Source: Marinobacter sp. SS5-14b
GTDB taxonomy: Bacteria; Pseudomonadota; Gammaproteobacteria; Pseudomonadales; Oleiphilaceae
Reading direction: 5' to 3'
DNA: 64,000 nucleotides
Assembly (NCBI RefSeq): GCF_030541005.1
Contig: NZ_JASSVM010000010.1
Span: forward strand, 1 to 64,000
Shown: positions 44,370 to 53,684 of the stretch, piece after piece
How positions within the stretch are numbered: position 1 is the stretch's first letter
Layout: each line of letters starts with the position of its first letter
Position numbers and translations under genes: made by a program
The notes under the pieces: generated by a model
Told to the model about the DNA's origin: nothing
The model's input: the letters and a program-made list of their open reading frames with translations, nothing else
Database searches by the model: none

Positions 44370-44705
44370 TCAGCGCCCGGACAACAGCGTGTCCATTTCA
44401 ACCAGTGCGCGAACCAGCCCGGTACCCGACTGGCTCCGCCCCCGGAAATGCTCTTCTGCCATCGGCGCTATGCCAGAGGCCGATGGCAAGGGCATGCCCG
44501 CTTCCACCAATAGCTTCATTCGTTCGATAAACACGAATTGAAGCCACTGGGTAAACTCCATGGTATCCAGGCAGAACGGCTGAGTGCTCTCGAATGCCTC
44601 AGCAGGCGGCACCTCAGGCTGCCACTCGCCAAGCTGCCTGAGCTCTAACTCAATCTGAAGCAGACTGTCTGTAATCTGGTCCAGGCGGCGCTGTTCTTCG
44701 TGCAT
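44370..44705 (-). CDS. yqcC: YqcC family protein
   Basis: The product has 111 residues, helical. PFCLDTMEFTQWLQFVFIER and MPLPSASGIAPMAEEHF match the YqcC (DUF446) family. Function is unknown. It follows the parA-like gene by 15 bases on the same strand. Confidence 0.85.
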   Translation of the reverse strand: MHEEQRRLDQITDSLLQIELELRQLGEWQPEVPPAEAFESTQPFCLDTMEFTQWLQFVFIERMKLLVEAGMPLPSASGIAPMAEEHFRGRSQSGTGLVRALVEMDTLLSGR

Positions 44706-44720
44706 CCTCAGTTACCTCGA

Positions 44721-45518
44721 TCAGTCAGCCAGCGGCTCCAACTCTACCGCCTCACCATGCAAGACCCGGTACAGGTCCTCAAATTGCCCGGTCAGCGGGT
44801 GCTTCGGCGCCATATGGATCAGGGGCTGCCGGCTTTGGTGTGATTCTTTCATTTTTACCGAGCTGGACAAGCGCACCGGCAGCACTGGCAACCCCTCTTC
44901 AGTAAGCTCCCGAACAAGCTGCTTCGGCAGGCTGGCCCTGGGCTGGAACTGGTTGGCAATAATACCTTCCACCACCAGCTCGTCATTATGGTCTTCCTGT
45001 AACTCACGTATTTCATGCAGGATGCTGTAAAGCGCCTGACGCGAAAAATCATCACAATCGAAAGGGATCAGGCAACGCTGCGCCGCAATCAGTGCGGAGC
45101 GGGTGTAGAAATTCAGCGCAGGCGCAGTATCAATATAAATTTCATCAAAACTGTCACTGAGTTTTTTCAAAAACTCGCGCAACTTATAGATCTTATGCTT
45201 GGCCTCAAGCTTGCGCTCAAGAAAATCGAGCTCCGGACTGGATGGCAACACAAAGAGATTGCTAAAAGGAGACGCGTGGACAAATTCGTCCGGACGGCGG
45301 TTGAACACACTGAACGCAACCGTCTGCTCCATCAGATCGGCGACGGTATCCTTCAATTCAGACGCAGGCTTGCCCAACAGGTAGTGCGTTGAGTTGCCCT
45401 GGGGGTCAAGATCCACCACCAGGGTGCGCTTGCCCCGTGCAGCACTGATGGCCGCAAGATTACAGGTTATGCTGGACTTGCCTACACCGCCTTTCTGGTT
45501 GAATACCACCCGTCTCAT
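44721..45518 (-). CDS. ParA family ATPase
   Basis: The product has 265 residues. The deviant Walker A KGGVGKSS is near residue 10, followed by VVDLDPQGNSTHYLLG and IYIDTAPALNFYTRSAL. It belongs to the ParA/MinD group that positions DNA or protein cargo on the nucleoid or membrane. No parB or centromere is adjacent, so this is an orphan, perhaps used for positioning another complex. It lies between hda and yqcC. Confidence 0.85.
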   Translation of the reverse strand: MRRVVFNQKGGVGKSSITCNLAAISAARGKRTLVVDLDPQGNSTHYLLGKPASELKDTVADLMEQTVAFSVFNRRPDEFVHASPFSNLFVLPSSPELDFLERKLEAKHKIYKLREFLKKLSDSFDEIYIDTAPALNFYTRSALIAAQRCLIPFDCDDFSRQALYSILHEIRELQEDHNDELVVEGIIANQFQPRASLPKQLVRELTEEGLPVLPVRLSSSVKMKESHQSRQPLIHMAPKHPLTGQFEDLYRVLHGEAVELEPLAD

Positions 45519-45557
45519 GTCGTCTCTCCAAGAGTATTTATAGTTCTGATTCCATTA

Positions 45558-46256
45558 CTACCACCCCATCACGGATTTAACGAACGGAATGGTCAAACGC
45601 CTTTGGGCCTGAAGGGAGTTTTCATCGAGCGTATCCAGAATACCCAACAGCTCGCCAAGCCTCCTTGGCGCGCGGCGCATAATGTAAGTTGTCACATCGT
45701 CGCTCATCACCAGGCCCCGCTGTTCGGCTCGTGCCATCAAAATGCGCATTCTGTCTTCATCCCGGTACAGTCCCAGCTGAAGAAGCAAACCGTGAGACAG
45801 TCTTGAGATGAGATCCTGCAGTTCAAAAGGCAGCGATCCCGGCACTTCCGACAAGGTCACCACCAACAGACCACCACCGTCGAGCACACGGTTGTACAAA
45901 TGAAAAACCGCTTCTTCCCAGTCGGCCTTTCCGGCGACTTGCTCCAGGTCGTCAAGGCAGACCACCGCGTGTGATTCAAGGCCCGCTAATGCCTCCGGGC
46001 CAAAAGGTAGCAGCTCGGTGATACTGATACACACGCCGGCGCGGCCCAACTGTTCCGCCTTATGGCAGACCGCCTGAAGCAAATGACTCTTGCCGGTATC
46101 CGAATCTCCGCACACCACGACAACTGGCAAACCCTGAGGCGCCAAACATAGGGCCTCAAGGCGCTGGGCGACCTCCCGGTTCCGCTCACCATGGAAATTA
46201 TCGAACCGGGCGTCATCTCTGAGCTTGACGCCAAGAACCATCTGCGACGGTATCAC
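45558..46256 (-). CDS. hda: DnaA regulatory inactivator Hda
   Basis: The product has 232 residues. Hda, bound to the clamp, triggers ATP hydrolysis on DnaA and limits re-initiation. It has Walker A VVVCGDSDTGKSHLL, Walker B AVVCLDDLEQVAG and a sensor region RMRILMARAEQRGL. The start is GTG at 46256, overlapping the pgsA stop (GTGA) with GGAGGG ten bases upstream. The alignment of the N-terminal VKLRDDARFDNF with other Hda proteins fits this. Confidence 0.92.
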   Translation of the reverse strand: MIPSQMVLGVKLRDDARFDNFHGERNREVAQRLEALCLAPQGLPVVVVCGDSDTGKSHLLQAVCHKAEQLGRAGVCISITELLPFGPEALAGLESHAVVCLDDLEQVAGKADWEEAVFHLYNRVLDGGGLLVVTLSEVPGSLPFELQDLISRLSHGLLLQLGLYRDEDRMRILMARAEQRGLVMSDDVTTYIMRRAPRRLGELLGILDTLDENSLQAQRRLTIPFVKSVMGW

Positions 46257-46813
46257 GACCGCTTTGCCCTCCAGGCCCGCAAGCTCCACACCAGAATGTA
46301 ATGGCCACCACTGAATGCAGCTGAGACTGCCACCAGCCAGACACCCGCGGTCAGCACCCAGGGCTGCATCGGCAATTCCGCCAGCAGAATAATAATGGCC
46401 AACGCGACCAGAATCTGGATGAAGGTATTCATTTTGCCAGGGACACTCGGCTCCATGTCAAAACGGCCAACGCCGTAATGATAAGCCAGAGCACCACAAA
46501 CAATAATCAGGTCACGCCCGAGCACCACAACAAACAGCCAAACGGGCAGAACGTCGGTGATGGTCAGCATGAGATAAGCCGTAATGAGCAGAGCCTTGTC
46601 GGCCAGCGGATCTGCAATGGCACCCAGCCGTGTCCGCCAGTTGAAGTACCTGGCAAGAAAACCGTCAAACGCGTCAGTTAATGCAGCAACAACAAAAATC
46701 AACAAAGAAAGCCGGTAGCTCCCTTCAAGCAGAGCACCGGCGAATGGGACAATCAGCACGATCCGCAAAAATGTCAGGGCGTTGGGGATCCAGCGCCACT
46801 GCTGCGATTTCAC
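46253..46813 (-). CDS. pgsA: CDP-alcohol phosphatidyltransferase, PgsA-like
   Basis: The product has 186 residues with about five membrane segments. The CDP-alcohol signature DAFDGFLARYFNWRTRLGA followed by IADPLADK is complete. It probably makes phosphatidylglycerol phosphate or a related lipid. It overlaps hda by a GTGA, an arrangement that suggests translational coupling. The upstream neighbour is a DUF2066 protein, 21 bases away. Confidence 0.85.
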   Translation of the reverse strand: MKSQQWRWIPNALTFLRIVLIVPFAGALLEGSYRLSLLIFVVAALTDAFDGFLARYFNWRTRLGAIADPLADKALLITAYLMLTITDVLPVWLFVVVLGRDLIIVCGALAYHYGVGRFDMEPSVPGKMNTFIQILVALAIIILLAELPMQPWVLTAGVWLVAVSAAFSGGHYILVWSLRAWRAKRS

Positions 46814-46834
46814 CTGGCTGCCTCCATTAAAAAA

Positions 46835-48103
46835 TCAGTCGCCATCACCAGAGCCCGGCGCAAGCTGCCAACGGTAGTACAGTACCTCGTACAACGACTC
46901 AAAAGCCTGCTCGGCATCCTGCTCATCGCCTTCCGGTAACGGCTGATAGGCAAACATGGACTCTCCTTCGGCCGCCGCACCCGCCTCTTCCAATGCGCCT
47001 TCGGGCATTTCGCTTTCAGCTGAGTCAGCTTTCGGATCCTCAACTGGTCCGGCGTTCTGAGGCTCCACTGTCTGAGCGTCCTGAACCACAAACCGCGGGT
47101 CCAGGGCGATATACTCACGCAACTGATCCAGTTCTCCGGTAAACGAGATCTGAATCGTCAAACGCTCACCACGAACGCGGGAAGGCCCTACGGACAGCAC
47201 CGGAGTCAGGCTCTGGAGCGCCTTCGTAATAGTGCCGTAGTCGGCAAGCGTGTTCACCCCGTCCAGTACAACGTCAACTTTCGGTGAGTCGCCAACATCG
47301 CCCGCGGATACCGCATAACGACTGGCGTATAGCTCAGCCCACTGATCAATCACCGCGACCGCCAGAGCTTCCGGACTTTCAGCACTCGCGGAGCGCTCAC
47401 TGGCATCCATCCCCATGCCTTTGAAGACCCATCCCGCACGCCATTGACCACCGGAACGGCTGATACGCATCAATGCCAGCACGTCATTGGGCAGGTTCTC
47501 GGAGGCACTCTCAATACGACCGACGAACTGCCCCCAAAGGTCGGACAGCAACGTTCGCTCATTGTCAAAGCTTGCAGGAGGCAGCGCGACCGGCAGCCCA
47601 CGCTCGGAGGCAGCCGCAAGAAAAAGCTGTCTCCAGGGTGACCCATTCGCTCCCGGCTGTTCAGATGATGAGCCCTCGGCCCGGGTAATCAATTGGCGCT
47701 GACCACGGTCTTCTACCGCAATCCAGGCCAGTGTCAGCGGGCGGTTAGCGCCCCACACCGGTGCATTGACAGAGGCGAGCGCACGATTCACACCCACCGC
47801 GCCGAAGCTCATCTGCATGCGCGTCAGCCCCTGGTCCTTGCGCACCTGGTAGGACAACAACAGCGATTCGGCGTCTTCAAGCAAGCCTGCAACCCCTTCG
47901 CGCTGCAGTACGTCGCGGCTGCCGGAAACCCTGATCAGAACCTGGCGCAATCCCGCCTCATAGCCCGCCTTCAAATCGGCTGTTCCGGTACCGGCAACAG
48001 GTACTTCGGCATTGTAAAGCCCCGAAGCCGTCACTGCGGCGGCAGGCGCTGCCACAAACAATGCAAAAACCATGGAAAACGCGACCAGCGTTCCCCGTAT
48101 CAT
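46835..48103 (-). CDS. DUF2066 family exported protein
   Basis: The product has 422 residues. A signal peptide (residues 1-24, LVAFSMVFALFVAAPAAAV) is followed by the DUF2066 domain (GYEAGLRQVLIRVSGSRDVL, LLSYQVRKDQGLTRMQMSF). The C-terminal 80 residues are acidic and low in complexity. Function is unknown. It is commonly found next to pgsA or purM, as here. I took the ATG at 48103 because it begins the signal peptide. Confidence 0.85.
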   Translation of the reverse strand: MIRGTLVAFSMVFALFVAAPAAAVTASGLYNAEVPVAGTGTADLKAGYEAGLRQVLIRVSGSRDVLQREGVAGLLEDAESLLLSYQVRKDQGLTRMQMSFGAVGVNRALASVNAPVWGANRPLTLAWIAVEDRGQRQLITRAEGSSSEQPGANGSPWRQLFLAAASERGLPVALPPASFDNERTLLSDLWGQFVGRIESASENLPNDVLALMRISRSGGQWRAGWVFKGMGMDASERSASAESPEALAVAVIDQWAELYASRYAVSAGDVGDSPKVDVVLDGVNTLADYGTITKALQSLTPVLSVGPSRVRGERLTIQISFTGELDQLREYIALDPRFVVQDAQTVEPQNAGPVEDPKADSAESEMPEGALEEAGAAAEGESMFAYQPLPEGDEQDAEQAFESLYEVLYYRWQLAPGSGDGD

Positions 48104-48333
48104 TCTTGCCGTATACCCGTTGACTGATTGCGTCATGTAGATGTAGCACCCTGCCGTTCCCATGATTGGCGCACAGGATACACCATCACCTGTCGGCTGA
48201 GTAGCAAGGCACTGTTGCCAGTTGGCAATCTATAAATCAACGAATCACACCCATAACCGGGATTTCCAGTTGGAGCCCCCGTGCGCACCTGTTAAAATCC
48301 GCCGCCTGACCCACAGGCCAACGGTTATTTTCC

Positions 48334-49398
48334 ATGAGCGAACAGAAGCCCTCCCTTACCTATCGCGATGCTGGCGTTGATATTGATGCCGGTAACGAAC
48401 TGGTTAACCGCATAAAGAATACCGCAGCCCGGACCCGCCGGCCCGAAGTGCTCGGTGGCCTTGGTGGTTTTGGCGCGATGGTATCCATCCCGGCTGGTTA
48501 CAAGGAGCCGGTTCTGGTTTCTGGTACCGACGGCGTAGGCACCAAGCTTCGCCTCGCCATGCAGCTCGAAAAACACGACAGCATTGGTATCGATCTGGTT
48601 GCCATGTGCGTGAATGATCTCGTTGTGGGTGGCGCAGAGCCTTTGTTCTTTCTGGACTATTACGCCACCGGCAAACTGAATGTCGATATTGCCGCCCAAG
48701 TGGTCGACGGTATCGGTACAGGCTGCGAACTTTCCGGTTGCGCGCTGGTCGGTGGGGAAACGGCCGAAATGCCCGGCATGTACGAAGGCGAAGACTACGA
48801 CCTGGCCGGGTTCTGTGTTGGCGTGGTTGAGCGCAGCGAAATTCTCGATGGCAGCCGCGTTCAGTCAGGGGACGTATTGCTGGCCCTCGGCTCCTCAGGC
48901 CCCCACTCAAACGGCTATTCACTGATCCGCAAGATCATAGAAGTCAGCAACGCCGACATGAGCCGGCCTATGGGCGAAGGCACTCTGGCGGACGCTCTGA
49001 TGGCACCCACCCGAATTTACGTCAAAAACTTGCTGCAGCTGATTCGCGAAGTGGACGTGCGAGCCATGTCCCACATCACGGGTGGCGGACTGCCTGAAAA
49101 TATTCCCAGGGTACTTCCTGACGGCACGATTGCTGCCATTGACACCCAAAGCTGGGAGCTGCCTCCGGTATTCCAGTGGCTGAAAGACGCTGGCGGCGTA
49201 GCCGCTGAAGAAATGTATCGCACCTTCAACTGCGGCATTGGCATGATTGTATGCGTACCCGCAGATCAGAAGGATCTGGCAGTGGACACACTGAACGCAC
49301 TGGGCGAGACGGTCTGGCAGGTCGGCGTGATTGAAGCCGCCGATAGCCCCGATGCACCGTCGAAAGTCCGTTACGCTCCAGGGTTGCTGAAGGCATGA
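48334..49398 (+). CDS. purM: Phosphoribosylformylglycinamidine cyclo-ligase
   Basis: The product has 354 residues. It closes the imidazole ring in purine synthesis (AIR synthetase). Motifs: [35 protein letters not shown] and [20 protein letters not shown]. purN overlaps the stop by four bases. It is divergent from the DUF2066 gene across about 230 bases. Confidence 0.97.
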   Translation: MSEQKPSLTYRDAGVDIDAGNELVNRIKNTAARTRRPEVLGGLGGFGAMVSIPAGYKEPVLVSGTDGVGTKLRLAMQLEKHDSIGIDLVAMCVNDLVVGGAEPLFFLDYYATGKLNVDIAAQVVDGIGTGCELSGCALVGGETAEMPGMYEGEDYDLAGFCVGVVERSEILDGSRVQSGDVLLALGSSGPHSNGYSLIRKIIEVSNADMSRPMGEGTLADALMAPTRIYVKNLLQLIREVDVRAMSHITGGGLPENIPRVLPDGTIAAIDTQSWELPPVFQWLKDAGGVAAEEMYRTFNCGIGMIVCVPADQKDLAVDTLNALGETVWQVGVIEAADSPDAPSKVRYAPGLLKA

Positions 49399-50057
49399 TG
49401 GCAGATCCGGCGCCAAAACCGAAAATTGTTGTTCTTGCCTCGGGCAGTGGCACCAACCTGCAAGCATTGATTGATGCCAGCCGGGAGCGGGACTTTCCTG
49501 GTGAAATCATCGCGGTGGGCTGCAACCGGCCCGGCGCCTTTGCGCTGGAACGAGCCGCCCAGGCCAACATCAAAACCTTCGTCATCGACCACCAGCAGTT
49601 CGGGTCCCGGGAAGAGTTTGATGGCGCCCTGATCGCGGAACTGCACCGCCACAATCCCGATGTGATTGTGCTGGCTGGTTTCATGCGCATTCTCACCGCA
49701 GATTTTGTGCGCGCGTTCCGGGGCCGAATGCTCAATGTTCACCCGTCTCTTCTCCCCGCCTACACGGGCCTGAACACGCACCAGCGGGTGCTTGATGCTG
49801 GCGACAAGGTGCATGGTGTCTCCATTCACTTTGTCACCGAAGAGCTGGACGGCGGGCCAGTCATCGCCCAGGCTGACGTGGTCGTGAACGCGGACGACAC
49901 ACCGGAGTCTCTTGCTGAACGGGTTCAGCAGCAGGAACACCTACTGTATCCGATTGTGCTACGTTGGTTCTGCGAAGGACGAATCCAGCTGGCGGCAGAG
50001 GGCGTACTGTTTGACGGCGAGCCATTACCCAAACCCATGCGACTGTCCGGAAACTGA
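49395..50057 (+). CDS. purN: Phosphoribosylglycinamide formyltransferase
   Basis: The product has 220 residues. It transfers formyl from 10-formyltetrahydrofolate to GAR. The phosphate loop [14 protein letters not shown] and the catalytic region [15 protein letters not shown] with DGGPVIAQ are intact. Coupled to purM through the ATGA overlap. Confidence 0.96.
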   Translation: MMADPAPKPKIVVLASGSGTNLQALIDASRERDFPGEIIAVGCNRPGAFALERAAQANIKTFVIDHQQFGSREEFDGALIAELHRHNPDVIVLAGFMRILTADFVRAFRGRMLNVHPSLLPAYTGLNTHQRVLDAGDKVHGVSIHFVTEELDGGPVIAQADVVVNADDTPESLAERVQQQEHLLYPIVLRWFCEGRIQLAAEGVLFDGEPLPKPMRLSGN

Positions 50058-50129
50058 ACAGATTGTCATCCCTCCAAAGCCAGGGAAAGGCTAGACTGTC
50101 GCAAGCATAGACAGTGAAGAGGCAAACGG

Positions 50130-50876
50130 ATGCACAGAAGCTACAAAGCACCTACCAGAATAATCGCACTGCTCGCCGGGCTTATATTCACCAGCCTCGC
50201 ATTCAACACCCGGGCGGAGACCAGTCGCGATGCACCCGCCCTTACTCCCTACAAGGCCAGCTACACCGCCTCCATGTCCAAGGGCATCAGCCTGAATGGC
50301 GAAGGCATTCGCACACTGACGGATCAGGGCAATAATGTCTGGCTATACCGCACGGATGTCGACTCGTTCATCGCCGACATCGACGAATCTCTGGTGTTCA
50401 AATGGGAACAGGGGCACGTTATCCCCTTACGCTATCGCTATCGGCTTTCCGGTTTTCTGATCAAAGATCGGGAGCAGTCTATCGATTTTGATTGGCAGGC
50501 AGGGATGGCGAAAGGCAAATACCGGGGCAATCGCTTTGAGGTAGAGATCAAGGAAGGGACGCTGGACCCTCTGGGCTACCAGCTTCAACTTCACCAGGAC
50601 CTTAAAGCCGGTAAACGCGACGTCACCTACCAGGTACTCGACAAGGGCAGCTACGATACTGACCGCTTCGCCGTCATCGACGAAGAATCCCTCAGTGACA
50701 AGGGCCGCACGATGCGCACCCTGAAAGCCGAGAAAGTCAGGGCTGAAGACTCAAAGCGCCAGACCCTGATGTGGTTTGACCCAGACCAGGACTATCTGCT
50801 GGTTCGACTGCTTCAGGTGGAGCCGGATGACAGCGAATACGAGCTGCGCCTGAAAGACGCCAGGGTTCAGAACTGA
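50130..50876 (+). CDS. DUF3108 family exported protein
   Basis: The product has 248 residues. A signal peptide (residues 1-29, RIIALLAGLIFTSLAFNTRA) is followed by a beta-rich domain (YKASYTASMSKGISLNGEG, DKGSYDTDRFAVIDEESL) typical of DUF3108. It is a probable periplasmic protein of unknown role that usually lies downstream of purMN. It converges with avtA and overlaps its end by ten bases. Confidence 0.85.
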   Translation: MHRSYKAPTRIIALLAGLIFTSLAFNTRAETSRDAPALTPYKASYTASMSKGISLNGEGIRTLTDQGNNVWLYRTDVDSFIADIDESLVFKWEQGHVIPLRYRYRLSGFLIKDREQSIDFDWQAGMAKGKYRGNRFEVEIKEGTLDPLGYQLQLHQDLKAGKRDVTYQVLDKGSYDTDRFAVIDEESLSDKGRTMRTLKAEKVRAEDSKRQTLMWFDPDQDYLLVRLLQVEPDDSEYELRLKDARVQN

Positions 50877-52150
50877 CCCCTGGCCGAGGACTCTGCCCAG
50901 ACCACTTTGACTTCGTCCGCAATAATCCGCAAACCTTCCGCCACTTGCTCATCATCCTGCGAGTAGGTTACGCGCAGGCACTCGTGGCGGTGCTTCCAGT
51001 CTTCATCCGGCAAGCCCGGAAAGAAATAGTGGCCCGACACTACCAGGACGCCCCGCTCTTTGAGACGCTGATAGAGCTCAAGACTTGAGATCGGCAAATC
51101 CGGGAACCACAGCCACAGGAACATCGCACCCTCAGGCTTGTGGATGTACCAGCGGCAGTTATCCTCCCCCATTGCCTCCCGGAACGCCTCAACGGCCCGC
51201 TCCATTTTGGCTTTGTAGAATGGACATACAACATCCCGGCTCAGCGACAGAATCTCACCCGAACGCACCAGCGGCTCCGCCAGCATGGCTCCAAAACTGC
51301 CAGTAGCCAGGTTCATGATGGCGTTGATGCCAGACAACGCCTTGATGGTCGGCTTCGCCGCAATCACGATGCCGGTGCGGGCCGCAGGCAAGCCAAGCTT
51401 GGACAAACTCAGGCACAGAATAATCTGCTCATTCCAGGTGGGCTGTGCATCAACAAACAGTAGGCTCGGAAAGGGCGTGCCGTAGGCACCATCGACAATT
51501 AACGGGATATCGTGCTGTCGAGCCAGACTTTCCAGACGAGCCAGCTCCTCGTCGGTGATGACATTGCCGGTAGGATTGGTGGGGCGAGACACACAGATAG
51601 CGCCGGTTTCGCCGGTCACTTCTACGGCATCAAAGTCCACCCGGTATTTGAACTCGTGGGCGTCGGTAAACGAGATATCTGGTTGCACGGCATGAAACAG
51701 GCCAGGCTCGATCCCCGCATCGGCGTAGCCAATGTACTCCGGTGCCAGCGGCAGCAGAATGTGCTTGCGTTTGCCGTCGCCGTAATCGCCACCGAACATG
51801 TTAAACAGCATGAAGAAGGCTGCCTGGCTACCATTGGTCAGCGCAATGTTGTCCGGCGTCAGGCCCCAGCCATATTCACGATTGAGCAGCTCTGCCAGTG
51901 AGGCGATAAACTGTTTTTCACCCTGCGGCGGATCGTAGACTCCCACCAGCCTGCGCATCTGGCCTTCATCTGCTGCCATTCCGGCCAGAATCTCCTGCAC
52001 CCTGCTCTGAATCTCCGGAATATGCCCCGGGTTGCCGCCCCCCATCATGATCATCCCCTCGCCGGAGGCCATGGCGTTACCCAGGTCATCCATGAGTGAG
52101 GTGATGCCGGCATCGGCGGTGAATTTCCGACCAAAAGCAGAGAGTTTCAT
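50867..52150 (-). CDS. avtA: Valine-pyruvate aminotransferase AvtA
   Basis: The product has 427 residues, a PLP-dependent class I aminotransferase. Opens MKLSAFGRKFTADAGITSLM. The motifs NPTGNVITDEEL and ILCLSLSKLGLPAARTGIV, whose lysine carries PLP, are present. It exchanges amino groups between valine, alanine and their keto acids. Confidence 0.92.
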   Translation of the reverse strand: MKLSAFGRKFTADAGITSLMDDLGNAMASGEGMIMMGGGNPGHIPEIQSRVQEILAGMAADEGQMRRLVGVYDPPQGEKQFIASLAELLNREYGWGLTPDNIALTNGSQAAFFMLFNMFGGDYGDGKRKHILLPLAPEYIGYADAGIEPGLFHAVQPDISFTDAHEFKYRVDFDAVEVTGETGAICVSRPTNPTGNVITDEELARLESLARQHDIPLIVDGAYGTPFPSLLFVDAQPTWNEQIILCLSLSKLGLPAARTGIVIAAKPTIKALSGINAIMNLATGSFGAMLAEPLVRSGEILSLSRDVVCPFYKAKMERAVEAFREAMGEDNCRWYIHKPEGAMFLWLWFPDLPISSLELYQRLKERGVLVVSGHYFFPGLPDEDWKHRHECLRVTYSQDDEQVAEGLRIIADEVKVVWAESSARGQF

Positions 52151-52215
52151 GGCGTTTATCCGTTCAAAAACAGGAGATCAGGTGTATCCAGTCTGTGTAG
52201 CCCGAGCCGGCTGAC

Positions 52216-52815
52216 TCAACTATCGAGGGAAATGCCCAGATTGCTGACGCCATCATTTGCAGCGTCATTGCGTAGCTGGCTGACAAATTCTTCCCGGGGC
52301 GTGCGTTGACGCTTCAGGGCGAGCACGACATCACGCTGGAAAATTTTGTCGTCTTTGAGCAGGGGGTGTTGCTCAAACAGGCGGACAAGCTGGTCTTCGT
52401 CCTTACCCTCACCTTCGGACATTTCGACAAAGTCCATCACGGTACCGGTGGCCAGCTGGGACGCTTCGGTAGCCCGATGCTTGTTTGGGTTCAGGCGGTT
52501 GAGCAGTGCCTGCTCCAGCAGCTGGCAGAAGTCGAACGCCGGGTATACGCCGTAGGCGTCGTAGTCGTCGACGTTGGGGCTGAGGGATTCGAGCTTGCTC
52601 AGCAGCTGGGGAATGGCGGCTTCCTCAGTGTCCTGCTGGAGTGTGCCCCAGGCAAGGTCGAGCAGCTGGCGCATTTTGCCACCGCTTTTCATGCCTACAG
52701 CATCTGCAAACAGTGCGTAGTTTGGGAACGCGCGTTCGGCCAGGGCCAGCAGGAAGGCGCATTCGCGCCAGCCCTGCAGTTGTGAGACGGCTTTAAGAAA
52801 CTGGTTGGCGTTCAT
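52216..52815 (-). CDS. DUF416 family protein YjaG
   Basis: The product has 199 residues, helical. Family words are [20 protein letters not shown] and [20 protein letters not shown]. Function is unknown. It begins at ATG 52815, overlapping the dcd stop by ATGA, so it is translated with dcd. A longer frame in the same phase crosses dcd and is not used. Confidence 0.85.
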   Translation of the reverse strand: MNANQFLKAVSQLQGWRECAFLLALAERAFPNYALFADAVGMKSGGKMRQLLDLAWGTLQQDTEEAAIPQLLSKLESLSPNVDDYDAYGVYPAFDFCQLLEQALLNRLNPNKHRATEASQLATGTVMDFVEMSEGEGKDEDQLVRLFEQHPLLKDDKIFQRDVVLALKRQRTPREEFVSQLRNDAANDGVSNLGISLDS

Positions 52816-53378
52816 GTCCTGGGGAGTGTCACGCCGGTTTGGCCAAGGTACTTGCCGCCGCGGTCTTTGTAGCTGGTTTCGCAGATTTCGTCGGATTCGA
52901 AGAACAGCATCTGGGCGACGCCTTCGTTGGCGTAGATTTTCGCTGGCAGGTTGGTGGTGTTGGAGAATTCCAGGGTGACCTGACCTTCCCATTCCGGCTC
53001 CAGCGGGGTGACGTTGACGATGATGCCGCAACGAGCGTAGGTGCTTTTGCCCAGGCAGATGGTGAGTACGCTTCTGGGAATTCGGAAGTACTCAACGGTG
53101 CGCGCGAGGGCGAAACTGTTCGGCGGGATGATGCAGACGTCACTGGTGATGTTGACGAAGCTGTTTTCGTCGAAGTTTTTGGGGTCGACGGTGGCGCTGT
53201 GGACGTTGGTGAAGATTTTGAATTCGTTGCTGCAGCGTACGTCGTAGCCGTAGCTGGAGGTGCCGTAGGAGATGACACGGCCTTTTTCGTTTTCACGAAC
53301 TTGCCCGGCTTCGAAGGGTTCGATCATGCCGTGCTGCTCGGACATCCGGCGGATCCACTTATCGGACTTGATGCTCAT
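52812..53378 (-). CDS. dcd: dCTP deaminase
   Basis: The product has 188 residues. It deaminates dCTP to dUTP, feeding thymidylate synthesis. Motifs [39 protein letters not shown] and [13 protein letters not shown] are present, with the catalytic glutamate in TLEFSNTT. The gene starts with [12 protein letters not shown]. Its upstream region holds copy 3 of the structured intergenic element. Confidence 0.97.
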   Translation of the reverse strand: MSIKSDKWIRRMSEQHGMIEPFEAGQVRENEKGRVISYGTSSYGYDVRCSNEFKIFTNVHSATVDPKNFDENSFVNITSDVCIIPPNSFALARTVEYFRIPRSVLTICLGKSTYARCGIIVNVTPLEPEWEGQVTLEFSNTTNLPAKIYANEGVAQMLFFESDEICETSYKDRGGKYLGQTGVTLPRT

Positions 53379-53505
53379 GGTGAATTCTCGTTTCCAGCTG
53401 GGAAAAATTGGGGCGTAGTTTACCTTGTACGGCGGTGCCTGTCGAAGGCTGGGAGTTCCCGTCCTTGGTAGCCTGAGAGTTTGGAGTCAGAGGAAGTGAG
53501 GGGCG

Positions 53506-53536
53506 CTTTCCAAAAAACGCTACGACAGGTGGCTGC
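53506..53536 (-). repeat. Partial copy of the structured element (3' half)
   Basis: On the minus strand, directly after copy 3, a second GTAGCGTTTTTTGGAAAGC resembles the 3' end of the element. It lacks a matching 5' half. It may be a remnant of an older copy into which copy 3 was inserted, or a duplicated end. Confidence 0.5.
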
Positions 53537-53640
53537 GGCATCAGGCCCTTCTGTCCAAAAACCGCTACAAGCACATCCATGTGCGCTTCTCTCAGGCCAT
53601 CCCTGGCCTTCGACATTTTTGGACAGAAGGGCCTGACGCC
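53537..53640 (-). repeat. Structured intergenic element, copy 3
   Basis: This copy lies in the opposite orientation to copies 1 and 2. The arms 53537-53561 and 53616-53640 pair over 25 bp with one mismatch, and their sequence (CAGGCCCTTCTGTCC) is unrelated to the other arms outside TCCAAAAA. The core keeps GGCCAGGGATGGCC and GCACATGGATGTGC, the latter a compensated form of the hairpin in copy 2. It begins about 44 bases after the apbC stop, in the orientation of apbC. Nothing else is seen in 53379-53684. Confidence 0.85.
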
Positions 53641-53684
53641 GCGATCAGACTAACGCGCTGGAGTCTCTTGGCAACACAGTCCGG

